A DNA stretch of 64,000 bases from Luteolibacter arcticus (GCF_025950235.1 NZ_JAPDDT010000024.1:1-64000), one strand, 5' to 3'. Shown: positions 35,479 through 44,942, numbered from the stretch's first letter. The notes: generated by a model not told the origin, from the letters alone. Numbers and translations: made by a program.

Positions 35479-35775
35479 TCAGTGCCGGGGGTCGCGGGCT
35501 TGCATTTCGGCTTCTTCCTCGTGGGAGTGGATCTGGAGGCTGACGTTGACGTCCTCGCGCTCGGAGACGGATTTGAGGACGCCGCGGATGGCGGAGGCGC
35601 TGAAGCCATTGCGGCCGATGAGCAGGGCAACATCCGACTGGCGCAGCACCAGCTTGAAACGCAAGCGCTTGGGACCGAGCTCGGTGACCTTGAGCTGGGC
35701 CTCGGCCGGGAACTCGATGAACTGCACGGCGATGTACTGGAGGAAATTCCGGATCTGGTCAGTCACCACTTGCAT
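35479..35775 (-). CDS. KH-domain RNA-binding protein (KhpA-like)
   Basis: 98 residues from ATG 35775 (MQVVTDQIRNFLQYIA). One KH domain with the GxxG loop GRNG in VALLIGRNGFSASAIRGVL. KhpA-type proteins bind RNA globally and are usually encoded beside rpsP or ylqC in other phyla; that context is absent here. The acidic C-terminal tail (SHEEEAEMQ) is longer than in typical KhpA. An upstream Met would add 40 residues of low-complexity sequence and is rejected. Confidence 0.8.
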   Translation of the reverse strand: MQVVTDQIRNFLQYIAVQFIEFPAEAQLKVTELGPKRLRFKLVLRQSDVALLIGRNGFSASAIRGVLKSVSEREDVNVSLQIHSHEEEAEMQARDPRH

Positions 35776-35882
35776 GGTGCAATGATGCCGCGAACGTCCT
35801 TCAGGGCAAGATTCGATCGTGGTTAGATGGTCCGGTGTGGCAGTGCTTGAGTCGGCGGGGGGCGGCGGAGTAGCACTCGACC

Positions 35883-36860
35883 ATGGCACTCGCACCCGTC
35901 TCGCGCTCGGTCCCGTCCGGCGGCCGGTTTATCCGGCAGATCCCGCCGACGCCGCTGGTCCCGGTGACGCTCGAGGCGGCGCTGGGGCCGGTCTGGTGCA
36001 AGCTGGAATTCATGAACCCCAGCGGCTCGACGAAGGACCGGATCGCCCGGCACATCCTTGAAAAGGCGTGGCGGCGGGGGGAGATCCGGGAGGGGGGCAC
36101 GGTGGTCGAGGCGTCGAGTGGCTCGACCAGCATCGCGCTGGCGCTGGCGTGTGCGCAGATGGGGCTGAAATTCGTGGCCTTCATTCCGAATACGGCGACC
36201 CAGGAGCGGGGGCTGATGATCCGGGCGTATGGGGGCGAGGTGCGGCGGGTGGAGGGGGGGATGATGGCGGTGCTGGAGGCGGCCGAGGCGGCGGCGCTGG
36301 CGCATGGGTGGTTCGCGGCGAGGCAGTTCGAGAATCCCGATAACGCCGAGGCGCACCGGATTTTCACGGGGCCGGAGATCCTGTCGCAGATGGAATGCGG
36401 GTGTGTGGATGCGGTGGTCAGCGGGGTGGGCACGGGCGGGACGCTGCGGGGGCTGTGGGAGGCATTCGACGATGCGGGCTGCGGGGCGAGGGCGTATGCC
36501 GCGATTCCGACCGAGGGCCGGGCTTTCGGGGACAATGCGGAGTGTTGTAGCCTGGCTTTCAGCAAGGAGGTGCCGGGGGTGGTGCAGGGGCTTTCGGCGC
36601 TGTATCGGGATTGGCAAAACGGCCCGCGAGGCGGCGCGATCGAGGAGATCGTGGTGCGCGAGGAACTCTGTCTGGATCTTACGCAGCGGTTGTGGGCGCT
36701 CGGCTTTCCGGCTGGTCCCAGTTCCGGCCTGAACTACGCGGCGGCGCTGGAGGTGAAGCGCCGGCTGGGTCCGGAGGTGCGGGTGATCACGGTGTTTCCC
36801 GATCGGATGGAGCGGTATTTCTCGCACCGCGTCTTCGCCGGGCTGCGCGAGGAGTTGTGA
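35883..36860 (+). CDS. Cysteine synthase-family PLP enzyme
   Basis: 325 residues. Fold-type II beta-family PLP enzyme: PLP lysine in NPSGSTKDRIA, substrate loop ASSGSTSIALA and phosphate-binding GVGTGGTLRG. The sequence resembles CysK/CysM and cystathionine beta-synthase core domains, converting O-acetylserine and sulfide to cysteine or performing a related beta-replacement. The region around SGLNYAAALEVKRR corresponds to the conserved serine near the pyridine nitrogen. Neighbours are unrelated, so the precise substrate is open. Confidence 0.82.
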   Translation: MALAPVSRSVPSGGRFIRQIPPTPLVPVTLEAALGPVWCKLEFMNPSGSTKDRIARHILEKAWRRGEIREGGTVVEASSGSTSIALALACAQMGLKFVAFIPNTATQERGLMIRAYGGEVRRVEGGMMAVLEAAEAAALAHGWFAARQFENPDNAEAHRIFTGPEILSQMECGCVDAVVSGVGTGGTLRGLWEAFDDAGCGARAYAAIPTEGRAFGDNAECCSLAFSKEVPGVVQGLSALYRDWQNGPRGGAIEEIVVREELCLDLTQRLWALGFPAGPSSGLNYAAALEVKRRLGPEVRVITVFPDRMERYFSHRVFAGLREEL

Positions 36861-36911
36861 CCCAGATGCCCCTCGACCCGTGTAGGAATTTCTGCTAGAT
36901 TCGCCGAAGCC

Positions 36912-37535
36912 ATGGAAAACGAACCAGACAAGTCGCCGTCGTCCGGTCCTCCTCCCCCAGATCTCCCGCCGCCGCCGCCACCCTCGATGCCGCCGCCGCC
37001 GGACCTGCCGCCGCCGCCACCACCGGCGAGCCTGCCGACGACGGGTGACATGCCGCCGCCACCGCCGCCAGTCGATCCCTACACGCCGCCGTCCAAGGCG
37101 GTGATGGATGGGGATGATGACGACGAGGCGACGCCCGGCTCCGATGCTGCTTTCGAGACGCGGGCGATTGCGGGGATCATCGACTCTTTTGTTGCCTGTG
37201 GGCTTTACATGGTGGTGGCGATGATGATTCCCCGGATCGCGATCTTGGCGTGGATCGGCTACATGCTGGTTCGCGATGCCTTGCCATTCATGGAGGGCCA
37301 TAGCCTCGGCAAGCGGATCATGAAGATCAAAGCGGTGACGCTCGAGGGCAAGAGCCTCTCAGGCGACTGGGGAGCCAGCGTCACCCGCAATATCCTGCTG
37401 GCCATTCCTTTGGTGGGGCTGATCGAGCTCGTGGTCCTCTTCACGCGCAAGGACAAGGGCGGGCCACTGCGCCGGCTCGGTGATGAGTGGGCCAAGACGA
37501 AAGTCGTGGTCGCAAAGGAACCGTCCGCCATCTGA
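36912..37535 (+). CDS. RDD-domain membrane protein with proline-rich N-terminus
   Basis: 207 residues. The first 65 are almost all proline runs (repeats of PPPPPP and PPPDLP) and must be disordered. An RDD domain follows: FETRAIAGIIDSFVACGLY, further helices, the conserved GHSLGKRIMKIKAV and the terminal helix IPLVGLIELVVLF. RDD proteins are inner-membrane proteins of poorly known transport-like function. The proline arm is probably cytoplasmic and could bind partners. Confidence 0.85.
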   Translation: MENEPDKSPSSGPPPPDLPPPPPPSMPPPPDLPPPPPPASLPTTGDMPPPPPPVDPYTPPSKAVMDGDDDDEATPGSDAAFETRAIAGIIDSFVACGLYMVVAMMIPRIAILAWIGYMLVRDALPFMEGHSLGKRIMKIKAVTLEGKSLSGDWGASVTRNILLAIPLVGLIELVVLFTRKDKGGPLRRLGDEWAKTKVVVAKEPSAI

Positions 37536-37546
37536 TCTAACAAACC

Positions 37547-38257
37547 TCACGGGTCGAGCCGCGCGAAGACGCCCTTCGCTGCGGCCGGCTTGAGATTTTG
37601 GTTTCTCGCGTAGGCTAGGCCAGCGGCATCGCGCAAGTTGCCGCGGGCTTTTCCTTGGAGCCATGGCTCCAGTGCATCGTGGAGAATGAAGGAGCCGGGA
37701 TACATGAGCTGCGTGGTGAGCACCACGGGGCGGACGCCGGCGTTTTCCAGGCGCTGGCGGAAGTAGCGGTCGCTGATGCAGCAGAGGACGATGGCGTCGG
37801 TCTTGCCCTTGGCTTTCTCGGCGGGGGCATCGATGGCGACGTCCATCAGCACGTTGTGGCCGATGAAGGTGACGAGGTCGTTGTCGCCAGAGAGCATGGC
37901 CTTTTCGCAGGCCTCGTAGCAGTCCTTAAGCTTCGAGCCGCGCCATGCCTCGGCGACGAGTATGGCATCGCCGGAGACATGGCGGAAGGTGACGCGCTCG
38001 AGGATGCGGTCGTCGCCGGTGGCGGTCTCGGTCTTCTCGAGTTTCCAGCGCTTGCTTGCCTTGAAGTGAGATCGCAGGCCGTCGGTGCAGCCCCAGTAGA
38101 GATTGTCAGCGGGCTTGTCGCCGTCGCCGATCTTTGCGCCGACTTTCACGATGCCTTGGGTGGCGTTGTCGCAGAGGCCGACGAAGACGGCGATGCGCTT
38201 CTCGGCGGCGGTGAGTGGGGTGAGGAGGAGCAGGGCGAAGGTGAGGGCGCGGAGCAT
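37547..38257 (-). CDS. Exported protein of unknown function with a His...Cys pair
   Basis: 236 residues with a signal peptide (LTFALLLLTPLTAA). No family named with confidence. Two strand-ending motifs stand out: DLVTFIGHNVLMD (His134) and DAIVLCCISDRYF (Cys159-Cys160). Their order and spacing recall the catalytic His/Cys dyad of caspase-like clan CD peptidases; this is inference from pattern only. An early VGLCDNATQGIV and WGCTDGLRSHFKAS are probably also conserved features. It converges with the RDD gene. Confidence 0.65.
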   Translation of the reverse strand: MLRALTFALLLLTPLTAAEKRIAVFVGLCDNATQGIVKVGAKIGDGDKPADNLYWGCTDGLRSHFKASKRWKLEKTETATGDDRILERVTFRHVSGDAILVAEAWRGSKLKDCYEACEKAMLSGDNDLVTFIGHNVLMDVAIDAPAEKAKGKTDAIVLCCISDRYFRQRLENAGVRPVVLTTQLMYPGSFILHDALEPWLQGKARGNLRDAAGLAYARNQNLKPAAAKGVFARLDP

Positions 38258-38660
38258 GGCTTATGGAAGCGGTGTGCGCGGTGGGGTTTGTCTTTATGCG
38301 GCAAAACGCGGGTGGTGGTTTGGAGCATGTTGCGAAATTCGTGGCGGTTGATTCGCGGCGAAGGGCCTTGGCTTTTCGAGCGATTGGGGAGTTTGAGGTG
38401 AACCGCGAAATTGCGCGAAAAAGCGCGAAATTTAAAGGCATGAGAAGAGGGAGGAAGAACGCGGTGCAGTAGCGGCGGAGTGCCCGGCCCTGAGGCGCCG
38501 GGACCTTACTGTCCCGACCATTCCCGGACACACTTTGCCTTCGCGATTTCCTGAGGCGAAGAGGCCGGACCGTCCAAAGCGACAGTGAGGTCGCTGCTCC
38601 TTACCACGGGGATGGGCGGTCGCGACGGTAAGGCGCGGCTCCTTGCGCCGCGGATGGGAA
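38258..38660. repeat. 400-base intergenic stretch with short hairpins, no gene
   Basis: No credible coding frame. The right half (about 38470-38650) contains several short inverted repeats: GGGAC-CTTACT-GTCCC near 38500, and GGCGC-GGCTCCTT-GCGCC near 38630. The words ACTGTC/GACAGT and GGTAAG/CTTACC recur in opposite orientation. This looks like remnants of a palindromic repeat family distinct from the others here. It separates two genes on the same strand. Confidence 0.5.
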
Positions 38661-40280
38661 TCAATGCCGGGAGAAGGCCGATTCGATGTGGTTGTTCTGG
38701 GGCGTGAGATCGATGGCCGAGTTTCCCAAGGAGACGGATGCGGAGATCGTGCCGTCGCCGCGCCCGGTGCCTAGTGGAACGGTGAAGGTCTGAATGCCGC
38801 AGGCGGGGATGGTGGTGGCATTGATGGCGGTTTTCCCAGCGGGGGTGGTGATTTCCACGAGGGTATTGATCAAAGTCGCGGTGCCGCGGTTTTGGACGGT
38901 GAGTTGGACTTCATCGCGGGAGGTTCCTCCGCTGGCGGGGACGAGGCGAAGGTTCGTGATGACGGCGTCGCTGAGGCCGGGGACGCTGCGGTTCATGATG
39001 CGGCCGAGATTGAGGACGCCGCTGCCATACTCGGCGTCGGGTCCGGGAAGGCCTTCGTCATCGGTGTAGGCGAGCACGGTTTTTACCGCTTCTGCCGCGC
39101 TGACCCGGCGGCCGGAGCCATCGGACATCACGGCGGCGATGGCGGCCGCGACGAGGGGCGCGCTTGCCGAGGTGCCACTGACGGCGACGAAGCCGCCGCC
39201 GGGGGCCGCGGCATTCAAGCCATAGCCCGGGGCGGTGAGGCCGAGGCCGCTGCCGAGATTCGAGAAGGCCATGCGTTCGCCGCTGGCATCAACCGCGCCG
39301 ACGCCGATCACGCCCTCGTAGGCGGCGGGGTATTTCGCTTCCTGCAGTCCTTCGTTTCCCGAGCTGGCGACGACCACGATCCCGCGATCGATGGCCATGC
39401 GGATCGCTTCGCCGACCAAGGGGCTGTCGCTTTGTTCGCCGAGCGAGAGATTGAGGATTTCAGCGCCGGCATCCATGGCGGCGAGGATGCCAGCGGCAAT
39501 CGCGAAGGAGTCGCTGGTGCCGCGGTCATCGAGCACGCGGACTGAAATGAGGTCCACCGCGGGAGCCACCCCGCGCACCATCGGGTGCTTGCCGGCGATG
39601 AGCGAGGCGACCGCGGTGCCGTGGAGGTGGGTGGTCGCGGGATCGTCGGGGAAGGGAAAGACCTCGATGGACCGGGCGATGGGGGGCAAGGCGGGATGGG
39701 CGACGATGCCGGTGTCGAGCACGGCCAGCTTGACCCCGCTGCCCCAGCGCGAATTGTCGCCGGTGACGCCGAGCCATGGCAGCACCTGGGCGCCGAAGGC
39801 CACCGCGTGCGCTGAAGCGCCGCCCCATGCGCGCGGCGCTTCGGGCAAGCGGGTGAGGGTCTTGTAAGTGGTGATTTGCTCGTCCGCGAACAAGGCCGTC
39901 AGTACCACCATTTCCTCCGCATTGAATCCGATCCGGATTGCCCGCAGGAGGTCGAGGCGATCGATCAGCCGGACGCTGCTGTGTCTTAGCGCGTGGAGAA
40001 AGGAGTCGTAGCTCGCCTCGGTGGGGAAGCGGAGGATGATTTCCTCCTCGCGGCAACTGCCGAAGACTTCGATCGTGGTGCCGTCGGGAAAGCGGTCGCG
40101 GACGTGGCTCTTGGTCGGCTTTGGTGCTTCCGGCGGAAGCTTTCGCGGGGTGGCCACAAGCTGCTTCCGGGGTAATGGCGGGCTAGGGGCAGGAGCGGCA
40201 TCCTGCACCAGCCAATAGCCGAGCCATCCGCACAGGAGGACCAGCGCTCCGGGCATCAGCCGTCGCAGTCGTGCCTTCAT
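38661..40280 (-). CDS. Subtilisin-family (S8) serine protease, membrane-anchored or secreted
   Basis: 539 residues. N-terminal hydrophobic helix (GALVLLCGWLGYWLV) and a proline-rich linker, a pro-domain-like region (about 65-150), then the S8 catalytic triad: Asp189 in AVLDTG, His220 in HLHGTAV and Ser371 in SGTSASAP, with Asn309 in the oxyanion hole (SSGNEG). The last 120 residues form a beta domain like CARDB (LVPASGGTSRDEVQLTVQN). It acts outside the cytoplasm. It lies 83 bases downstream of the DmsB-DmsC fusion on the same strand, but its role appears unrelated. Confidence 0.9.
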   Translation of the reverse strand: MKARLRRLMPGALVLLCGWLGYWLVQDAAPAPSPPLPRKQLVATPRKLPPEAPKPTKSHVRDRFPDGTTIEVFGSCREEEIILRFPTEASYDSFLHALRHSSVRLIDRLDLLRAIRIGFNAEEMVVLTALFADEQITTYKTLTRLPEAPRAWGGASAHAVAFGAQVLPWLGVTGDNSRWGSGVKLAVLDTGIVAHPALPPIARSIEVFPFPDDPATTHLHGTAVASLIAGKHPMVRGVAPAVDLISVRVLDDRGTSDSFAIAAGILAAMDAGAEILNLSLGEQSDSPLVGEAIRMAIDRGIVVVASSGNEGLQEAKYPAAYEGVIGVGAVDASGERMAFSNLGSGLGLTAPGYGLNAAAPGGGFVAVSGTSASAPLVAAAIAAVMSDGSGRRVSAAEAVKTVLAYTDDEGLPGPDAEYGSGVLNLGRIMNRSVPGLSDAVITNLRLVPASGGTSRDEVQLTVQNRGTATLINTLVEITTPAGKTAINATTIPACGIQTFTVPLGTGRGDGTISASVSLGNSAIDLTPQNNHIESAFSRH

Positions 40281-40363
40281 GGGATCGTCCGGGGCGCAGG
40301 GATCACTTCAGAAGAACCGCCGCCGGAGGCCGGGCTTGTCGGTGAAATCTCAGCCGGTGCTCT

Positions 40364-41938
40364 TCAATGGGCCCGCCTCGGTCCGAAGCTGCCCGGCATC
40401 TTCGGCGCGTGGACGCTTTGGAAGAAGAGCTGGCGCTCGAAGAGTTCGGCGGCGAGCAGCAGCGGCAGCGTGATCCACGGATTGAGCAAGGAGAACGCGG
40501 CGGCGGTGAGGGCGAGTAGCACGCGCGCCTCGTAGATCATGCCGAGCGGCCCGCGCTGGAGCTTCGCGGTGTGGAGGTCCGGTGACCAATCGGCATTGCG
40601 GTCGTTGGCGAGGTGGGCGATGCGGACTTCCGGGATGAGCTTCGCGATGACTGCAACGGCGAAGAGGAGCGTGGGGAGCGGCGATGGGTGCGCGAGCAAG
40701 TTGCCCAGCGCGGCGAAGGTGGCGACGGTGCCGAAGAAGCGGCCGGCGGTGAGCCGGAAGCGCCACGAAGTACGATGGGTATCGTGGTAGATCATCACGC
40801 TGGTGAAGACGGCGATCAGGCCGAGAGGAAGTGCGGAAAGCGTGGTGATGCGGGTGGCGAGATCCTTGTAGGGGAAGTCGGGCAGGAAGGGCAGCGCGGC
40901 GAGCACCATCGGGATCGGAGCGAACATCGAGAATGCGAGGATTTCCCGCGATAGCCATGAGGTGCGGAGGCCGAGGAAGAAGCGCCAGGCTTTCAGCGGT
41001 TGTCCGAGGTGGAGGACCGAGGCACCCATGCCGGCGAAGAACAGCACGCTGGCGAGGATGGTGGTGACGGAGTTTCCGATGCCGCCGACGAGCATGCCGA
41101 CGCCGGCCTGGGTGAGCATGAGCATCAGGACCAGCGGCCAGTGCGCATGCTCGGGCACCAGCGATTCGCGGTCCGCGGCAGTGGCGCTCTCCGGCACCTC
41201 GCGGCCGACATAGCGGGTCGTCGGACGGGTGATCGCGGGGTCGGGCGCACCTGTTAGAAAAACAGGCGTTTCCTTCTTGCCGGTGGATACCTTGACGATG
41301 CGGATTGCCTCGGTGGGGCAGGCTTGCACGCAGGCCGGCGCTTCGCCTTCGGCGAGGCGCTGGTGGCACATGTCGCACTTGCGGACGATGCCGCGCTTCT
41401 TCGAGTATTTCGGGACGTCGAAGGGGCACTTGAGAATGCAGTAGGAGCAGCCGATGCATTGGTCGTCCAGGTGGCGGACGATGCCGGTGTCCTTGTCCTT
41501 TTCGTAAGCGCCGACGGGGCAGCCATTCATGCAACCGGGGTCTTCGCAGTGATGGCAGGCGGTGGTGATCGTCTGCTGCCAGCCCGGGGTCTTGCGGCCA
41601 CCGTGGATCATGCCGACATCGCGCCATGCTTCCTCGTCATCGAGGCCATTGAGCGAGTGGCAGGCGGAGACGCAGGCCTTGCAGCCGGTGCAGCGGTCGA
41701 GCGAAACCTCGAAGGCATACTGCTCGCCATCGCCCGGCTTGGTGAGGGGGATCAGCGTGCGGTAGTGCGGGGCGAGATCGGGCTCGGTGTCGTGGTAATC
41801 GGAGTAGCGGGCGATCGGGGTCTGCAGCGTCTTCTGCTCCGCGATGAGATCATCGATCAAGGTGCGGACGTCCGCGGTCGGCGCGTGACGGCTTTTCGAA
41901 GCCGGGATAGCGGGGAGACGTTGGAGGGTGGAAGGCAC
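40364..41938 (-). CDS. DmsB-DmsC-type fusion: four-cluster ferredoxin plus membrane anchor
   Basis: 524 residues. The N-terminal half has four 4Fe-4S motifs (CTGCKACVSAC; CHHCEDPGCMNGC; CIGCSYCILKC; CDMCHQ with ACVQAC), as in the electron-transfer subunit of DMSO or nitrate reductases. The C-terminal half has about eight transmembrane helices of the NrfD/DmsC type (AHWPLVLMLMLTQAGVGML, HLGQPLKAWRFFLGL). It would pass electrons between quinol and a molybdenum subunit. The catalytic subunit is not next to it. It lies 46 bases after nirA and is the last gene of the nrt-nirA operon. Confidence 0.85.
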   Translation of the reverse strand: MPSTLQRLPAIPASKSRHAPTADVRTLIDDLIAEQKTLQTPIARYSDYHDTEPDLAPHYRTLIPLTKPGDGEQYAFEVSLDRCTGCKACVSACHSLNGLDDEEAWRDVGMIHGGRKTPGWQQTITTACHHCEDPGCMNGCPVGAYEKDKDTGIVRHLDDQCIGCSYCILKCPFDVPKYSKKRGIVRKCDMCHQRLAEGEAPACVQACPTEAIRIVKVSTGKKETPVFLTGAPDPAITRPTTRYVGREVPESATAADRESLVPEHAHWPLVLMLMLTQAGVGMLVGGIGNSVTTILASVLFFAGMGASVLHLGQPLKAWRFFLGLRTSWLSREILAFSMFAPIPMVLAALPFLPDFPYKDLATRITTLSALPLGLIAVFTSVMIYHDTHRTSWRFRLTAGRFFGTVATFAALGNLLAHPSPLPTLLFAVAVIAKLIPEVRIAHLANDRNADWSPDLHTAKLQRGPLGMIYEARVLLALTAAAFSLLNPWITLPLLLAAELFERQLFFQSVHAPKMPGSFGPRRAH

Positions 41939-41984
41939 GGGAAGTGACGAGTGATCGGTGATCAGTGATCAGTGGAAGAAGGCA

Positions 41985-43787
41985 TCAGGCGGCGGCGATG
42001 GTCGTTTCGCTGCGATCGACCAGGGCTTGGAGTTCTTCGACATTTAGCCGGCGGCTGAAGGAGGCGAAGGATTCGTCTTCGTTGCGCCCGGCGAGGTAGG
42101 CGCAGAGGAGTTGCTCGACGAGGGGGTTGAGCTCGTCGGCTTTGACGGACTTCCAGACTTCGCGGGCGATGAACTGCTGGTCATCGCAGCCGCCACCGAG
42201 GACGATGTTGTAGCCATCGACCGTGGAGCCGTCCTCGATCTTCACGCGGGTGCCCATCATGCCGATGTCGCCGATGTAGTGCTGGGCGCAGGAGTGTTGG
42301 CAGCCGGTGAGGTGGATGTTGACCGGCTGGTCGAGGATCATCTTGGACGCCAGGTGGGCACCGAGTGCGACCGCGTTGCCCTTGGTGTCGGCGGCGGCGT
42401 ATTTGCAACCGCGGCTGCCGGTGCAGGCGATGAGGCCTCCGGTGAGATTGTGGTTCCGGTGATCGAGGCCGGTGGCCTGGATGGCTGTTAGGGCGGCTTG
42501 CAGGTTTTCCTCGGAGACGCCGGGGATGATGAGGTTTTGCCAGACGGTCAGGCGGATCTCGCTGCGGCCGAATTGGTCGGCGACATCGGCCAGCGCCAGC
42601 ATCTGGGCGACGGTCATGCGGCCGACGGGAGTGCAGACGCCGATGTAGTGCTTGCCGTCCGTTTGCGGGTGGATGCCGAGGTAGCCCTGCTTGTCCTTTG
42701 GTGCCGGAGCCTCACAGGACTCGAGCGGGAACTGGCGCATCGGGAAGGCGAGCTTCTTCTGGGTTTCCTCGAGGGTCTTGGCGAAGCCCCAGTCATCGAC
42801 GAGGTATTTGAGGCGGGCGCGCTTGCGATTGGTGCGGTCGCCGTTCTCGATGAAGACGCGGATCAGCGCGGCGGCGACCGGGATAGTCTCGGCGGGAGTC
42901 AGTAGCACACCGCAATCGGTGGCGAATTGCTGGTGACCAGTGATGCCGCAGAGCTGCATGCGGAAGTAGACGCCGGGCGCGATGCCCTGGTCGTTTTCGC
43001 CGACCTTCAAGGCGTAGAAGCCGATGTCATTGGTATCGGCGCAGACGGACACGCAGCCGCCGGAGTCGTAGGAGATATTGAATTTCCGCGGCAGGCCGTA
43101 GAGGTCGCGGTTCTTCAGGATGTAGTGATGCATCGCACGGGCGTAGGGCATCACGTCGATCAACTCGGTGGGGTCGAAGCCGGTGGTGGGGGTGGCGGTG
43201 ACGTTGCGGATATTGTCGGCGCCGGAGCCCTGCGAGGTGAGGCCGATGTCATCGAGCTTCATCAGGACCGCCGGGCAGTTCTCCGGCATCAGCTCGCGGA
43301 TCTGGACGTTCGCGCGGGTGGTGAGGTCCACGTGGCCGGGGCCCCAGTCCTGGGCGATCTCGGCGAGGCCGCGGAATTGGTAGGTGCTCAGTGCGCCGCC
43401 GGCGATGCGGCAGCGGAGCATGATGCTTTCCTGGGCGGGCGAGACGAAGAAGAGGCCGTAGAACTTGTAGCGGAAGACATCGCCATCTTGCGGGAACATC
43501 CGGGCGGCGGCGTTGGCGAGGATGGCGTCGTAGCAATCGAGGCCGTTTTGTTGGTGCTTGATGCGTTCCTCCTTGCACAGGTCCTCGAGCGGGGTGCCGA
43601 AGACGGCCTGCTCGGGCTCGTGGGTGAAACGGCTGTCGCCGTCCTGCCCGAGGAACGGAAGTTCGCGTCCCTGCAGGATGCCGGACACGAAACCGGAGAG
43701 GTAGGAGGTTTGTTCGGCGGTGAAGCCGGAGTCGCTGAGATTGACCATGGCGCGAGTTTGTTCAGCGGTTGAAGGAGCATCCGGCAT
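41985..43787 (-). CDS. nirA: Ferredoxin-type assimilatory nitrite reductase
   Basis: 600 residues, slightly longer than cyanobacterial NirA. Two nitrite/sulfite reductase repeats; the siroheme-4Fe-4S ligands lie in CTGSRGCKYA (about residue 453) and HLTGCQHSCAQHY (about 496). It reduces nitrite to ammonium with six electrons from ferredoxin or a similar donor. It is downstream of the nrt transporter genes and upstream of the DmsB-DmsC fusion. The first 25 residues vary in the family, and the start could be the Met of MVNLSDSG. Confidence 0.9.
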   Translation of the reverse strand: MPDAPSTAEQTRAMVNLSDSGFTAEQTSYLSGFVSGILQGRELPFLGQDGDSRFTHEPEQAVFGTPLEDLCKEERIKHQQNGLDCYDAILANAAARMFPQDGDVFRYKFYGLFFVSPAQESIMLRCRIAGGALSTYQFRGLAEIAQDWGPGHVDLTTRANVQIRELMPENCPAVLMKLDDIGLTSQGSGADNIRNVTATPTTGFDPTELIDVMPYARAMHHYILKNRDLYGLPRKFNISYDSGGCVSVCADTNDIGFYALKVGENDQGIAPGVYFRMQLCGITGHQQFATDCGVLLTPAETIPVAAALIRVFIENGDRTNRKRARLKYLVDDWGFAKTLEETQKKLAFPMRQFPLESCEAPAPKDKQGYLGIHPQTDGKHYIGVCTPVGRMTVAQMLALADVADQFGRSEIRLTVWQNLIIPGVSEENLQAALTAIQATGLDHRNHNLTGGLIACTGSRGCKYAAADTKGNAVALGAHLASKMILDQPVNIHLTGCQHSCAQHYIGDIGMMGTRVKIEDGSTVDGYNIVLGGGCDDQQFIAREVWKSVKADELNPLVEQLLCAYLAGRNEDESFASFSRRLNVEELQALVDRSETTIAAA

Positions 43788-43905
43788 GCGGGGATGGCCG
43801 GATGCGGTGGGAATGGGATGAATTCACCGGCACCGGATGCATGAATCCGGCTCACGGGAGTTCCGCCGGGGAGCAGTTTGGACGCTGGCGGCTCGATTCT
43901 CTCGG

Positions 43906-43991
43906 CCGTAGGCGCAGTCGTGAGAACACGGGAACCGAGGGAAACCGCCGCTTTTCAGGTAGCTTCCGCGGTGTCACCACCGCGCCTACGG
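43906..43991. repeat. Intergenic palindrome between nrtD-like and nirA genes
   Basis: Outer arms CCGTAGGCGC (43906-43915) and GCGCCTACGG (43982-43991) enclose an inner hairpin CGCGGTG-TCAC-CACCGCG. A separate hairpin CCGGAT...ATCCGG lies at 43833-43850. It could attenuate or process the nrt-nirA transcript; no T-run is visible. The gap of 224 bases inside the presumed operon is otherwise empty. Confidence 0.65.
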
Positions 43992-44011
43992 ATGGATTGG
44001 CTTACGCCTTT

Positions 44012-44866
44012 TCAGTGGCTTGAGGCGGTCGCTCCGGCGGGCAGGGGGCGCGCTGACGCGGCGATCATTTCCGGCTCGGGCGAGACGATGCGGCTCGGGC
44101 GGATGTGGGAGCGCTCGTTGAGGAAGGTCAGCAGGTGGTTGCGGATTTCCGGGTAGCGGGGGTCGGCGAGCATGGCGGCGCGGTTGCGGGGACGCTCGAA
44201 GGGAATCGTTAGGATGTCGCCGACTTCGGCCTCGGGGCCGTCGGTCATCATGACGACGCGGTCGGAGAGGAAGATGGCCTCATCGACGTCGTGGGTGACC
44301 ATGAGGGTGGTGAGCTTGTTGCGCCGCCAGAGTTCTAACAGGACTTCCTGCAGCTCCATCTTGGTGAGGGCGTCGAGCATGCCGAAGGGCTCGTCGAGCA
44401 GGAGCATCTTCGGCTGCAGGGCGAAGGCGCGGGCGATGCCGACGCGCTGGCGCATGCCTTGGGAAAGCTCGCCGGGATACTTGTGCATCGCGCCACCGAG
44501 GCCGACGACGGTGAGGTAGTATTCGGCGAGCTCCTTGCGCTCGGCTTTGGGCGCGGTGAAGTAAACCTGGTTCACGCCGAGCATGACGTTTTCGAAAGCG
44601 GTCATCCACGGCAGCAGGCAGGGAGACTGGAAGACCACGCCGCGGTCGGGGCCGGCTTCGGTGGTTTCGCGGCCGGACAGGATCATCGCGCCGTCGGTCA
44701 CGCCGGTGAGGCCGGCGACCATCGAGAGCACGGTGGATTTCCCGCAGCCGGAGTGGCCGATGAGGGTGACGAACTCGCCGGGAGCAATGTTGAGGTTGAA
44801 CTCCTTGACGATGACGGCCTTTCCGTAGGCCTTGGAGAGCTTGAAGAGTTCGAGGACGGGGGCCAT
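44012..44866 (-). CDS. nrtD: Nitrate ABC transporter ATPase, NrtD-like
   Basis: 284 residues. Walker [11 protein letters not shown]-loop [10 protein letters not shown], signature LSQGMRQR, Walker [17 protein letters not shown]-loop [13 protein letters not shown]. The sequence is of the nitrate/taurine subfamily (NrtD, SsuB, TauB). A C-terminal extension of about 30 residues follows the fold. Together with the NrtC-like subunit it would energise the NrtB permease. It lies about 76 bases downstream of the NrtC-like gene. Confidence 0.88.
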   Translation of the reverse strand: MAPVLELFKLSKAYGKAVIVKEFNLNIAPGEFVTLIGHSGCGKSTVLSMVAGLTGVTDGAMILSGRETTEAGPDRGVVFQSPCLLPWMTAFENVMLGVNQVYFTAPKAERKELAEYYLTVVGLGGAMHKYPGELSQGMRQRVGIARAFALQPKMLLLDEPFGMLDALTKMELQEVLLELWRRNKLTTLMVTHDVDEAIFLSDRVVMMTDGPEAEVGDILTIPFERPRNRAAMLADPRYPEIRNHLLTFLNERSHIRPSRIVSPEPEMIAASARPLPAGATASSH

Positions 44867-44942
44867 GGAGATTGAGAAATTAGGGAATTAAGAGATTGGG
44901 TGATTGAGGGCTTGCGGCTGGAAGCCGCGGCCACTTTTGCGG

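Noticed and set aside
35823-37301. A 492-residue minus-strand frame opposite cysteine-synthase and RDD genes
   Set aside because: Composition is Arg/His/Pro mirror sequence, while the plus strand carries clear PLP-enzyme and RDD motifs.
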